Of a stretch of DNA of 64,000 nucleotides, positions 34,809 through 42,380 are shown piece by piece. The translations under genes and the position numbers were made by a program. Each line of letters opens with the position of its first letter. Within the stretch, counting starts at the first letter, position 1. Below the pieces are notes generated by a model. That model was not told the DNA's origin. It searched no databases and saw nothing but the letters and a program-made list of their open reading frames with translations. Source of the stretch: Pseudarthrobacter albicanus (GTDB taxonomy: Bacteria; Actinomycetota; Actinomycetes; Actinomycetales; Micrococcaceae); contig NZ_JAGPOT010000006.1 in NCBI RefSeq assembly GCF_018224015.1, positions 1-64,000 of the forward strand, written 5' to 3'.

Positions 34809-35822
34809 TCACGGGGTTGGAGGCTCTGATTGCTTCGTTGTGGATGGGTGAGCGTCTTGTCCGTCCACGAGGGCAGGTGACGGGAGCGGCGATGCGAGTA
34901 ACGAGTCGTCTTCCCCGCGAATGACGGATCCAAATTTGCGCATGAGATTGTTGCCGGCTTCCAACGCCGTTGGCGACACAGTATCGAGACTGAGGAATCC
35001 GTGAACGAGTCCCGGATGACGGATGTGATGGACCTCTGTTCCTGCAGCATTCAGCTTTTGGGCCAGAGCCGCGCCCTCATCACGAAGCGGGTCGTGTTCC
35101 GCCGTTGCTATTACAGTCGGTGGCAGTCCGCTGAACATGGCGTGCAGTGGGCTCCATGTCACGAGTCTTTCAGCGTCGAGGTCCGGTACCCACTGCTGCA
35201 GCGACCACGCCAAGGCCTCTGCGTCCAGGCCCCATCCCGACCCTTTTTGCTGCACGCTTGGCTGCGACAGCGTCAGATCGGCGTTGGGACAAACCAGTAG
35301 GAGTGCACTGAGGCCGACACCCGCCGCAACCAGCTGCTGAGCCGCCAGGAGGGCGATCAGGCCGCCGGCGCTGTCTCCAGCCAGGGCTGGAGAGCCAACG
35401 ATTGGTCCAAGGATTGCCGCCGGCCTGACAGCCCATTTCAGTGCGGCGACGACGTCTTCGATCGCCGCCGGTGCCGGATTCTCCGGCGCACGTCGATAGT
35501 GGACCGCCAGTACCGCAGCGTTGGCTTCCACGGCCAAACGGCGACACGTCCGGTCATGGGAATCGAGGTCCCCGAAAATGAAAGCTCCGCCATGAACGTA
35601 GACGATGAGCGGCAGCGGCTGTCCGGCAGGCCGATACAAACGAATCCCAATCGGATTGTCGGCGGGCACCGAAAGGTCCAGGACCACGGGCAAGCTTGGC
35701 CCTTTCGGCCGCACGCGTGCGGCGCGCAGCCGGTTCACGTCCAGGGGCGGGGCTTCCGCTGACTGCGACCGGATGTCAGACATCCACCGCGCCAGCTCGT
35801 CATCGGCGAGAATCTCATTCAC
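34809..35822 (-). CDS. HSL-family alpha/beta hydrolase (esterase/lipase)
   Basis: The 337-residue esterase is of the hormone-sensitive-lipase class. It has the oxyanion motif YVHGGAFIFGD, the nucleophile elbow GDSAGG, the Asp of AEHDPLRDEG and His in PGLVHGF. The last 30 residues (after GEDDSLL) are polar and not family-like, and overlap the edge of the broken MFS gene. The substrate is unknown. HSL enzymes hydrolyse short acyl esters and some xenobiotic esters. It stands alone on the minus strand, convergent with the pseudogene and divergent from the GNAT gene. Confidence 0.92.
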   Translation of the reverse strand: MNEILADDELARWMSDIRSQSAEAPPLDVNRLRAARVRPKGPSLPVVLDLSVPADNPIGIRLYRPAGQPLPLIVYVHGGAFIFGDLDSHDRTCRRLAVEANAAVLAVHYRRAPENPAPAAIEDVVAALKWAVRPAAILGPIVGSPALAGDSAGGLIALLAAQQLVAAGVGLSALLLVCPNADLTLSQPSVQQKGSGWGLDAEALAWSLQQWVPDLDAERLVTWSPLHAMFSGLPPTVIATAEHDPLRDEGAALAQKLNAAGTEVHHIRHPGLVHGFLSLDTVSPTALEAGNNLMRKFGSVIRGEDDSLLASPLPSPALVDGQDAHPSTTKQSEPPTP

Positions 35823-35989
35823 TTGTCAATGATCTCCTGGTGAATGCCCATCGCCTACACAGTGACCCTGGTCGGCTGCGCGGCCCCATCGATCCCCGAA
35901 TCATGCCGCGAGTGATTCACGATCGCCCGGCAAACTGAACGCCACCGCCCCAGATCTCACGGTCAGTGACGTGCGGCTGTCTGTAAGCT

Positions 35990-36553
35990 TTGTGGGTGCT
36001 TCCCAACGAGACTGCTCGACTCCGATTGCGTCAGATGACTTCAGCGGACCTCGACTACATGAGCGCGCTACTCGGTGATCCGGGCGTCATGTCCTATTAC
36101 GCCGCTCCCAAGTCCAGGGACGAAGCTGCACAGTGGATAGCGTGGAATGAAGCCAACTACTCCGAGCACGGATACGGGCTGTGGATTGTGGAGACGCACG
36201 ACGGCGAGTTTCTGGGTGACTGCGGCCTTACCTGGCAGGAAGTCAACGGCCGCTCCGAGCTGGAGGTTGGCTACCACATCCGCGGCGAATTCCAGGGCCG
36301 CGGATACGCCACCGAAGCCGCTGCAGCCTGCAGGAACTTTGCACGGGATGAACTGCACGCACAGCAGCTCATCGCAATCATCCACCCGGACAACGCTTCT
36401 TCGCGTCGGGTGGCAGAAAAGATCGGCATGCAGCCCCTCGAGGACCACCACGGCGGCGCGATCGCCGTCCGCACTGTGCTCGGAATGCAGCTAGGCGCCA
36501 CACAGGACTTCCGCCTTCCGGAGCCCGAACCGCCAACTTATCCTGCGAATTAA
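35990..36553 (+). CDS. GNAT-family N-acetyltransferase
   Basis: The 187-residue acetyltransferase is of the RimJ/RimL-like GNAT class: LPNETARLRLRQMTSADLDYMSAL, ELEVGYHIRGEFQGRGYATEAAAA (acetyl-CoA pyrophosphate loop GRGYAT) and NASSRRVAEKIGMQPL. The acceptor (a ribosomal-protein N-terminus, antibiotic or small amine) cannot be told. The start is either the TTG at 35990 or a GTG two codons on, with weak ribosome-site evidence. It is the last recognisable gene before a 2.5-kb gene-free region. Confidence 0.9.
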   Translation: MWVLPNETARLRLRQMTSADLDYMSALLGDPGVMSYYAAPKSRDEAAQWIAWNEANYSEHGYGLWIVETHDGEFLGDCGLTWQEVNGRSELEVGYHIRGEFQGRGYATEAAAACRNFARDELHAQQLIAIIHPDNASSRRVAEKIGMQPLEDHHGGAIAVRTVLGMQLGATQDFRLPEPEPPTYPAN

Positions 36554-37509
36554 CCGCCATCGTCAGCTAACAATCACGCGGTGGGCAGCGCACAACGTCC
36601 GCCAGCACTTCACCGGCGATGCGAGCCGCGGCGGTCCGCCGGGGCTCGGACGGCAGGGCGACCTGCCGCCGCGCAAGACCCTCCCCGTGCTTCCCTGTTG
36701 CCCGTCGTAGTGCTGAGCCTGTGCCGACCGAGGGCCAGCGTCACCGCACCGGTATCTCTGCGCCCGGACCCCAATGGTCCCTGGCCAGGGTGCGCCTTCC
36801 CAGGTGGGGCAGAACATGGAGGGCCTACTGGCGGCCCTCACCTATATCGCGTCGTCCCTGGAACACGTCGGCGTCGGCGGCATGGTGGGCGGGGCCATCA
36901 CCGTCGTGGGCCTCCGCCTGGATCGGGGCGGCGGGCACGTACCTTTGTGTGAACTGTGCGGCGCCGTTGGCAGTCCCGGTGGTTGAGTGACGCTACGACT
37001 CCCCCGGGCACCGGCTTCGCCACTCCTTCTCAGGACCACGACACAACGCGGTGGGACCGGCAGGAGCAGCAGTCAACGAACGGGACGTGGCCTGTTTAAT
37101 CCGGTCCACATTGCCGGCTCCTGCATCTCGGCGGCTGTTCCGTATCCAGACAGCGAGTCACCATTCAGGACCCGTGACGACTTTGAGGGTGCCAGGTGGG
37201 AATCACCCTTGCCCGGCCACACCCGTCGGACGTTTTGCTCCTGGCGTCGCACCGGATGGCGGCTCCGATTCCCATCCGGTTTGGATGGGAGGGTATCGGC
37301 GCCACCCTCTATCGCCGTCACCCAGACGAAGCGGAACTTTCCCAGGCCATGGGGTGCCCTGCCATGACCGCGTACTTGCGGGGGCGAATATTCTCGCCGA
37401 TTGCCTGTGGATAACCGTGTGGATTAATTCGTCACGCCGCGATCGCCGCCGCGGCATGCGACGGGGCAGATATGTGGACGGAGACCTTTCCCCTTCGGGG
37501 CCGTTCTGC

Positions 37510-37523
37510 GTTTCACGTGAAAC
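37510..37523. promoter_or_regulatory. parS site 4
   Basis: A perfect GTTTCACGTGAAAC in the gene-free region, about 100 bp after a perfect DnaA box. Confidence 0.95.
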
Positions 37524-38035
37524 ATTGGCTGGGCCGGGAGGGGGATGATGGTTTGACAAACCCGGTAGTCGTATCTTCCGGACCTCTGTCACCCGGCATT
37601 TTTCGCCTACATCTCGGGGTTTTCTGCCCGGGCAGCCGTTCCCCCGAATCACGCAGGGGATCCACGGAAGACCCAATTCGTGCGCCCGCAAATTCTGGAT
37701 CCTACCGGTCTGCCAGGCTGGGGAGGACTGTGGGGAGCCGTGGCTGGGTGACAGCGTGAGCTGTGAGCAACAACTCAGCGGATGTGGATAACGATGTGAA
37801 TAACTTTTGTGGAGAACTCATGGGAGGGCATCGGCGTGGCGGCAGGTGGACCGCGCGGGAGGAGCGGTGGAAGAGCCCGGTGCTGGTGTATCCGTGGACA
37901 GGAAGCTGTGCTTTGGCGGTCATGCGTGCAGTCGGCCAATGTCGTTGCAAGCTCAGATTCCACAGGAGGGACCGGCCCGGACGGGGCAGCCATGCCAATT
38001 CTGCGCACTGAACCTGGGCTCCCCGGGGGCCGAAC

Positions 38036-38049
38036 GTTTCACGTGAAAC
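38036..38049. promoter_or_regulatory. parS site 5
   Basis: A perfect GTTTCACGTGAAAC, 526 bp after site 4. Confidence 0.95.
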
Positions 38050-38323
38050 AGTGCGGCCCGGGCAGGCGGAGAAATTACGCTCCGGGGTGACCTCGATACC
38101 ACCGGCTCCCGCACATCGCCCGGATCTCTTCCGGGGGTGTGAGGGCGCTCCCAGGCCGGTCGGGATATCCTGTGGGCCCTACCGGTCCCCCGCTGCAGGG
38201 CGCCTAATATCCCTGCACCCCTATGTGATAGCTAAGTATGAATTCGTCATTGTTGATCTCATCCCCGGAAGCCCAGTCGAGTGGGCAGCTGCGCAGTGCG
38301 TGGTTCCGGAATCTTCCCGCAGC

Positions 38324-38337
38324 GTTTCACGTGAAAC
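38324..38337. promoter_or_regulatory. parS site 6
   Basis: A perfect GTTTCACGTGAAAC, 288 bp after site 5. Confidence 0.95.
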
Positions 38338-38618
38338 CGTCATCGGGACCGCGGCGTGGGGCGGATGTGCATACGAAGGGTCAAGCTCTTGCGGCCTATT
38401 TTCGCCATGCCGCCAGTTGGACTCCGCGCGTCCAGGGCGGCAATGGACAAGGGCTGCCGCCCGTCAGAACTCCGATGCAGACTTCCGCTGTCACGTATTT
38501 TCAGTTGCCCTGCCGGCGGCATGCCGAAGATGTTCGGGACCCTGACATGCCTCAAGGGACCATGAATGCCACAACTGGATGACCCGAAGAGTGCCGAGGT
38601 CCCGGATCCGGTTCTCAT

Positions 38619-38632
38619 GTTTCACGTGAAAC
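38619..38632. promoter_or_regulatory. parS site 7
   Basis: A perfect GTTTCACGTGAAAC, 295 bp after site 6. Confidence 0.95.
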
Positions 38633-38718
38633 ACGACCGCCGGCCCGGGATCCATGATGCGGGCCGTTGAGCTCACCAGGCGGCCCGGCGCACCGTCCGG
38701 ATGACCCGTTCCCCGGAT

Positions 38719-38732
38719 GTTTCACGTGAAAC
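38719..38732. promoter_or_regulatory. parS site 8
   Basis: A perfect GTTTCACGTGAAAC, exactly 100 bp after site 7. It is embedded in a longer inverted repeat, CCGGATGTTT..AAACATCCGG (38713-38738). Confidence 0.95.
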
Positions 38733-39021
38733 ATCCGGAGAACGACTGGCCTCCCCCGGTGGAGGAGCATCTCTCCCCTACCCCGGGCAAGGCCGGAAAC
38801 TCCTGAATAAGCCAGGTCCGCCAAGGCAAAACCAACAAGATACACAACCGGCGAAGGCTTCATTCGACCAAAAAAGTCTCCCACCCCGGCCGGCGACTTG
38901 GCCGGTGACGTGTCCAGCCGACGTCGGACGTCACCGGCTTCGTCGGGACTTTGTCTATCCCGGGGTTGGACCCGCTGGCCGGCAGATGGGAGGACCCATG
39001 AGGGAACCGCCCAAAAGCCGA

Positions 39022-39050
39022 TGGCCCCCACTTCCGCGAAGTGGGGGCCA
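39022..39050 (-). terminator. Terminator of trxA
   Basis: TGGCCCCCACTTC (39022-39034) and its complement (39038-39050) form a perfect 13-bp stem with a CGC loop, 37 bp past the trxA stop on the minus strand. Confidence 0.85.
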
Positions 39051-39087
39051 CGATACCCGGCCCGTGGTGTCCACGGACCGGAAAGAA

Positions 39088-39414
39088 TCAGGACAGGACG
39101 TCCGCGAATTCCTTCTCGAAGAACTGCTTGGGCCTGGCGCCGATGACGGTGCTCTTCACCTCGCCGCCCTGGAACAGGTAAACCGCCGGGATGGAAGTGA
39201 TGCCGTACTGGGCGGCGATCGCCGGGTTGTCGTCCACGTTGACCTTGACGACGTCCACCTTTTCGCTGTACTCCACCGAGATTTCGTCGAGGATGGGACC
39301 GAGCTTGCGGCACGGGCCGCACCATTCGGCCCAGAAATCCACGATGACCGGCTTGTCGGAAGCCAGCACATCGGTGCTGAAGCTTGCGTCTGTTACGTCT
39401 TTTGCGTTGCTCAT
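39088..39414 (-). CDS. trxA: Thioredoxin
   Basis: The 108-residue cytosolic disulfide reductase has the active site WCGPC (31-35) in [18 protein letters not shown] and the cis-proline segment [13 protein letters not shown]. The start is the ATG at 39414 giving MSNAKDV, with a GA-rich ribosome site. It lies 37 bp downstream of trxB, so the two form an operon that keeps cytoplasmic thiols reduced using NADPH. The strand runs against the outward replication direction. Confidence 0.97.
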   Translation of the reverse strand: MSNAKDVTDASFSTDVLASDKPVIVDFWAEWCGPCRKLGPILDEISVEYSEKVDVVKVNVDDNPAIAAQYGITSIPAVYLFQGGEVKSTVIGARPKQFFEKEFADVLS

Positions 39415-39451
39415 AACGTTGTCTCTCTCTTCGGTTGGTGCTGCGCGCCGG

Positions 39452-40408
39452 TTAGGCGTGGAAGTCTGCGAGGTAGTGTTCCACGTCGAGGGCGGCCACG
39501 CAGCCGGAACCGGAAGCCGTGATCGCCTGGCGGTAGGTCGGGTCAATGACGTCGCCCGCCGCGAAGACGCCCTTGATGCTGGTCTTGGAAGTCCTTCCCT
39601 CGACGGCGATGGTTCCTGCCGGGGTGAGGTCGAGTTTGCCCTTGACCAGTTCGGTGCGGGGATCGTTGCCGATCGCCACGAACACGCCGGTGACGGGCAG
39701 TTCAGACTCGGTGCCGTCCACCAGGTTTTTCAGCCGCAGGCCGGTGACCTTGTCCTGGCCGATGACGTCCTCGACGCCGGTGTTCCAGACGAAGTTGATC
39801 TTCTCGTGGTCCCGGGCGCGGTCGGCCATGATCTTGGACGCCCTGAGGGAGTCACGGCGGTGCACCACGGTGACGGACTTCGCGAACTTGGTCAGGAACA
39901 GCGCTTCCTCCATGGCGGAGTCTCCGCCGCCGATAACGGCGATGTCCTGGTCCTTGAAGAAGAAACCGTCGCAGGTTGCACACCAGCTGACGCCGTGGCC
40001 CGAGAGGCGCTTTTCGTTCGGCAGGCCAAGCTCGCGGTAGGCCGAACCGGTGGACAGAATGATGGAGCGGGCCCGGAACGTCTCCCCCGTGGCGATGGTC
40101 ACGGTCTTGATGTCGCCGTCGAGGTCCAGTTCGGTGACGTCCTCAAACTGGATGTCAGTGCCGAAACGGGCAGCCTGCTTCTCGAAGTTCTCCATCAGGT
40201 CCGGCCCCATGATCCCGTCCGGGAACCCGGGGTAATTCTCGACGTCGGTGGTATTCATCAGTTCGCCGCCGGCGGTAACGGATCCTGCCAGGAGCAGCGG
40301 CTTCAGGTTGGCGCGTGCCGTGTACACCGCGGCGGTATAGCCCGCCGGGCCGGAGCCGACGATGATGACATCACGTACTTCGGACGCGGTGTTTTCTGCG
40401 TTGCTCAC
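39452..40408 (-). CDS. trxB: Thioredoxin-disulfide reductase
   Basis: The 318-residue FAD/NADPH enzyme reduces thioredoxin. The FAD motif is [20 protein letters not shown] (start of a Rossmann fold). The redox pair is C143/C146 in [10 protein letters not shown]. The NADPH motif is [15 protein letters not shown] and the C-terminal FAD block is [24 protein letters not shown] chose the GTG at 40408 because GGAAGAGG lies upstream and VSNAEN is the usual N-terminal region. The frame is open 40 codons further without family similarity. It forms an operon with trxA. Confidence 0.97.
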   Translation of the reverse strand: MSNAENTASEVRDVIIVGSGPAGYTAAVYTARANLKPLLLAGSVTAGGELMNTTDVENYPGFPDGIMGPDLMENFEKQAARFGTDIQFEDVTELDLDGDIKTVTIATGETFRARSIILSTGSAYRELGLPNEKRLSGHGVSWCATCDGFFFKDQDIAVIGGGDSAMEEALFLTKFAKSVTVVHRRDSLRASKIMADRARDHEKINFVWNTGVEDVIGQDKVTGLRLKNLVDGTESELPVTGVFVAIGNDPRTELVKGKLDLTPAGTIAVEGRTSKTSIKGVFAAGDVIDPTYRQAITASGSGCVAALDVEHYLADFHA

Positions 40409-40536
40409 TGAACGGTGAACCTCTTCCCTTGTTGATGCGCCCGCCTGCGTGGGCCAGCCACATGGCACAACTAATACTTCGTGCTGAATATTCCGGTGGG
40501 GCTTGGCGTCGCCGGAGGACACCACCATTCAGGGTA

Positions 40537-40569
40537 CCGGGTTCCCGCCGAAGACCAGCGGGAACCCGG
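40537..40569 (-). terminator. Terminator of the pseudokinase-like gene
   Basis: CCGGGTTCCCGC (40537-40548) pairs perfectly with its complement at 40558-40569 across a 9-base loop. It lies 16 bp past the stop of the minus-strand gene at 40586. Confidence 0.8.
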
Positions 40570-40585
40570 CCGGGTTACGGACGCG

Positions 40586-42208
40586 CTACTGCACCTTGAC
40601 TTCGGCCAGGCGGAGCCCGTACCCGAAGCGGGTCTTGGGTGCTGCCAGCTTGGGGAGGGACTTGATGGAGACGATCACGTACTGGGCCGTAACAGGTTCC
40701 GGCAACGGCATGGTGAGATCCGGGGAGGTGAAGCTGTTGACGCCCACCTGCTTGGCCCCGTCCAGGGCGGGACGGTCGTTGGTGAACACGCTGATGCTTC
40801 CGCCCGAGCCGCCCAGCTGGCTCAGCGTCACCGAGGAAACCTTCGAAGGGCTCTTCAGCTTGATGACAAGGGGAACTTCGGTGGCGAAGCCGCCCCAGTT
40901 GTCCGAGGCGAACTCCATGTCCGACCAGTAGCTGGCACCATTTCCATCAAAAGTCTTCCCCAGGTCGACGTCATACGTGGCCGCGAAATCGAAGTTGCCG
41001 AGCCGGGTGACGCCTTCGATCGCCGGCGGCCCCGCCACGGGTGCAGGGCTGGCGGTGCCCGACGGCGGCGCCGAGGACTGGCCCGGGGCGCTGGAAGAGG
41101 AAGTTCCGCCCGCGGCGGGCGGCGGGCTGCTCTTGAAGAGGCTGCCCAGATTGGTGACGGCGAAGATCATGCCAACCACGAGTACCGCGGCCAGCAGGCC
41201 ACCGACAAGCCAACGCGCGGACCGCGGCTCGCGGCGGGGCTCGTCGTCCTTCCCGTAGTAGTCGTCGTCAGCCGCGGAGTCATGGTCGCGGGCGGAAGCG
41301 GGGAAGTTGCCCGGGGCGCGGTCCAGGGAGTTGCGCCCGGCACCGGCTGTCGCCGGAGGCCCGGCAACATACGGTCCGGCAACATATTCCTCCTGGGCCG
41401 GGTGCGCCGGCTGACCGGCGGCGTCGTAGTCGTAGTCGTCGCCGGACCACAGGGAGACCTTGGGCTCCTCGGCCGGAGGCGACGAAACCGGAGCGGCTGC
41501 CGCCCCGGCGGGACGGTAGGCGGCGCCGTCCTGGAGCGGGTGCGGCGCCGTCGGCTGCGGTGCGGTCTCCTGGGGTGCGGTATCGGGGGAAGCCGAGGCG
41601 GCGGCACCCGCACCGAGACCCGCCGCGCCAGCGGCTGCAGCGCCGACTGCAGCGCCGCCACCCGCAGCGGGCACCGATGGCCCGGCCACAGCCGCCGGCG
41701 GAACGCGGGAGGGAGGAACCGGCGGGACGGCGGCCTGCTGCCCCGGCTGCTGCGGCCGGTTTTGTCCGTAATTGATGTACCCGGCGTCGACTTCCTCGTC
41801 ATCGTAGAGGCCGTCGTAGGTTTCGGGTTCCTGCGACCTGGCCTGCCCGAAGATTTCACTGCCCAGGGTGTCCGTGAAAAACGGCTCCACGTAGGGCGGG
41901 TTGGAGGACACCACGAGGTCCAGCAGGTCAGCTGCCGAAGCGTGGTTGGTGATCAGGTAGGTGGTGGATTCGCTGACGCCAAGGTCCAGGATCTGCATCT
42001 GGCCGGGCCGCTCGCCGGTGGCCACCTCGCGCGCGCTCTGGGCCACCTGATCGGCGTTTTCCGGGCCGGCGACGAGGATGCTCACGTCACGGTTCAGTAC
42101 CTGGTCCACACCGTCCAGCACCAGATCCTGGTCATGCGAGGTCAGTACGGTGGCAGTGACCTTGTAGCGGCCGCCAAGTACTGATCCGACATCGATCGGA
42201 TGGGACAC
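40586..42208 (-). CDS. Pseudokinase-like membrane protein with C-terminal beta-sandwich domain, MurJ partner
   Basis: The 540-residue protein begins with a protein-kinase-like N-lobe (GSVLGGRYKVTATVLTSHDQDLVLDGVDQVLNRDVSILV) but lacks a recognisable HRD or DFG, so it should be a pseudokinase. A Pro/Ala-rich disordered region (about 140-345) is followed by one transmembrane helix (WLVGGLLAAVLVVGMIFAV). An extracellular discoidin/jelly-roll-like domain (about 410-540, LGKTFDGNGASYWSD, PAPKTRFGYGLRLAEV) ends it. In M. tuberculosis a similar module set is fused to MviN/MurJ (Rv3910). Here it is a separate gene 172 bp after murJ. Start is GTG with GGAGGAG. Confidence 0.8.
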   Translation of the reverse strand: MSHPIDVGSVLGGRYKVTATVLTSHDQDLVLDGVDQVLNRDVSILVAGPENADQVAQSAREVATGERPGQMQILDLGVSESTTYLITNHASAADLLDLVVSSNPPYVEPFFTDTLGSEIFGQARSQEPETYDGLYDDEEVDAGYINYGQNRPQQPGQQAAVPPVPPSRVPPAAVAGPSVPAAGGGAAVGAAAAGAAGLGAGAAASASPDTAPQETAPQPTAPHPLQDGAAYRPAGAAAAPVSSPPAEEPKVSLWSGDDYDYDAAGQPAHPAQEEYVAGPYVAGPPATAGAGRNSLDRAPGNFPASARDHDSAADDDYYGKDDEPRREPRSARWLVGGLLAAVLVVGMIFAVTNLGSLFKSSPPPAAGGTSSSSAPGQSSAPPSGTASPAPVAGPPAIEGVTRLGNFDFAATYDVDLGKTFDGNGASYWSDMEFASDNWGGFATEVPLVIKLKSPSKVSSVTLSQLGGSGGSISVFTNDRPALDGAKQVGVNSFTSPDLTMPLPEPVTAQYVIVSIKSLPKLAAPKTRFGYGLRLAEVKVQ

Positions 42209-42380
42209 GGGCTCCTCCTAGACTGTCCGGGAGTTTTCGACCGCGACCACCTCAACAGTGTCCGCAGGTCCCCCGGTAAGCCGGTTGACCCTTGGTCTGC
42301 AACTCCCCTTGTTAGTCTTCGATCCTAGCCGATGCAGGGTCCGGGCCACGTGAGCACGGCGGGGGGACGCCGGCAGGACA

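Larger units (their letters stand above)
36554..39087. other. 2.5-kb gene-free region with parS cluster
   Basis: I find no credible protein or RNA gene here. All open frames in this stretch lack family similarity, ribosome sites and consistent codon use. It contains five perfect parS sites (37510-38732) and two perfect DnaA boxes (37406-37414 and 37783-37791). One-mismatch boxes lie beside each, at 37418-37426 and 37795-37803. TGTGGAGAA (37808-37816) is the same variant box seen at 1865. Its right end carries the trxA terminator hairpin. This is the natural ParB nucleation zone. Confidence 0.8.

Noticed and set aside
36774..36986. 70-codon plus-strand frame in the gene-free region
   Set aside because: No ribosome site, no recognised family, and codon use unlike neighbours. 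A short hydrophobic stretch alone is not enough.
37196..37414. 72-codon plus-strand frame near the DnaA box
   Set aside because: No family similarity and it ends within the perfect DnaA box. Several overlapping frames compete here.
36554..39087. RNA gene in the gene-free region
   Set aside because: No tRNA, 4.5S or RNase P RNA features are visible. The parS cluster explains the conservation expected here.
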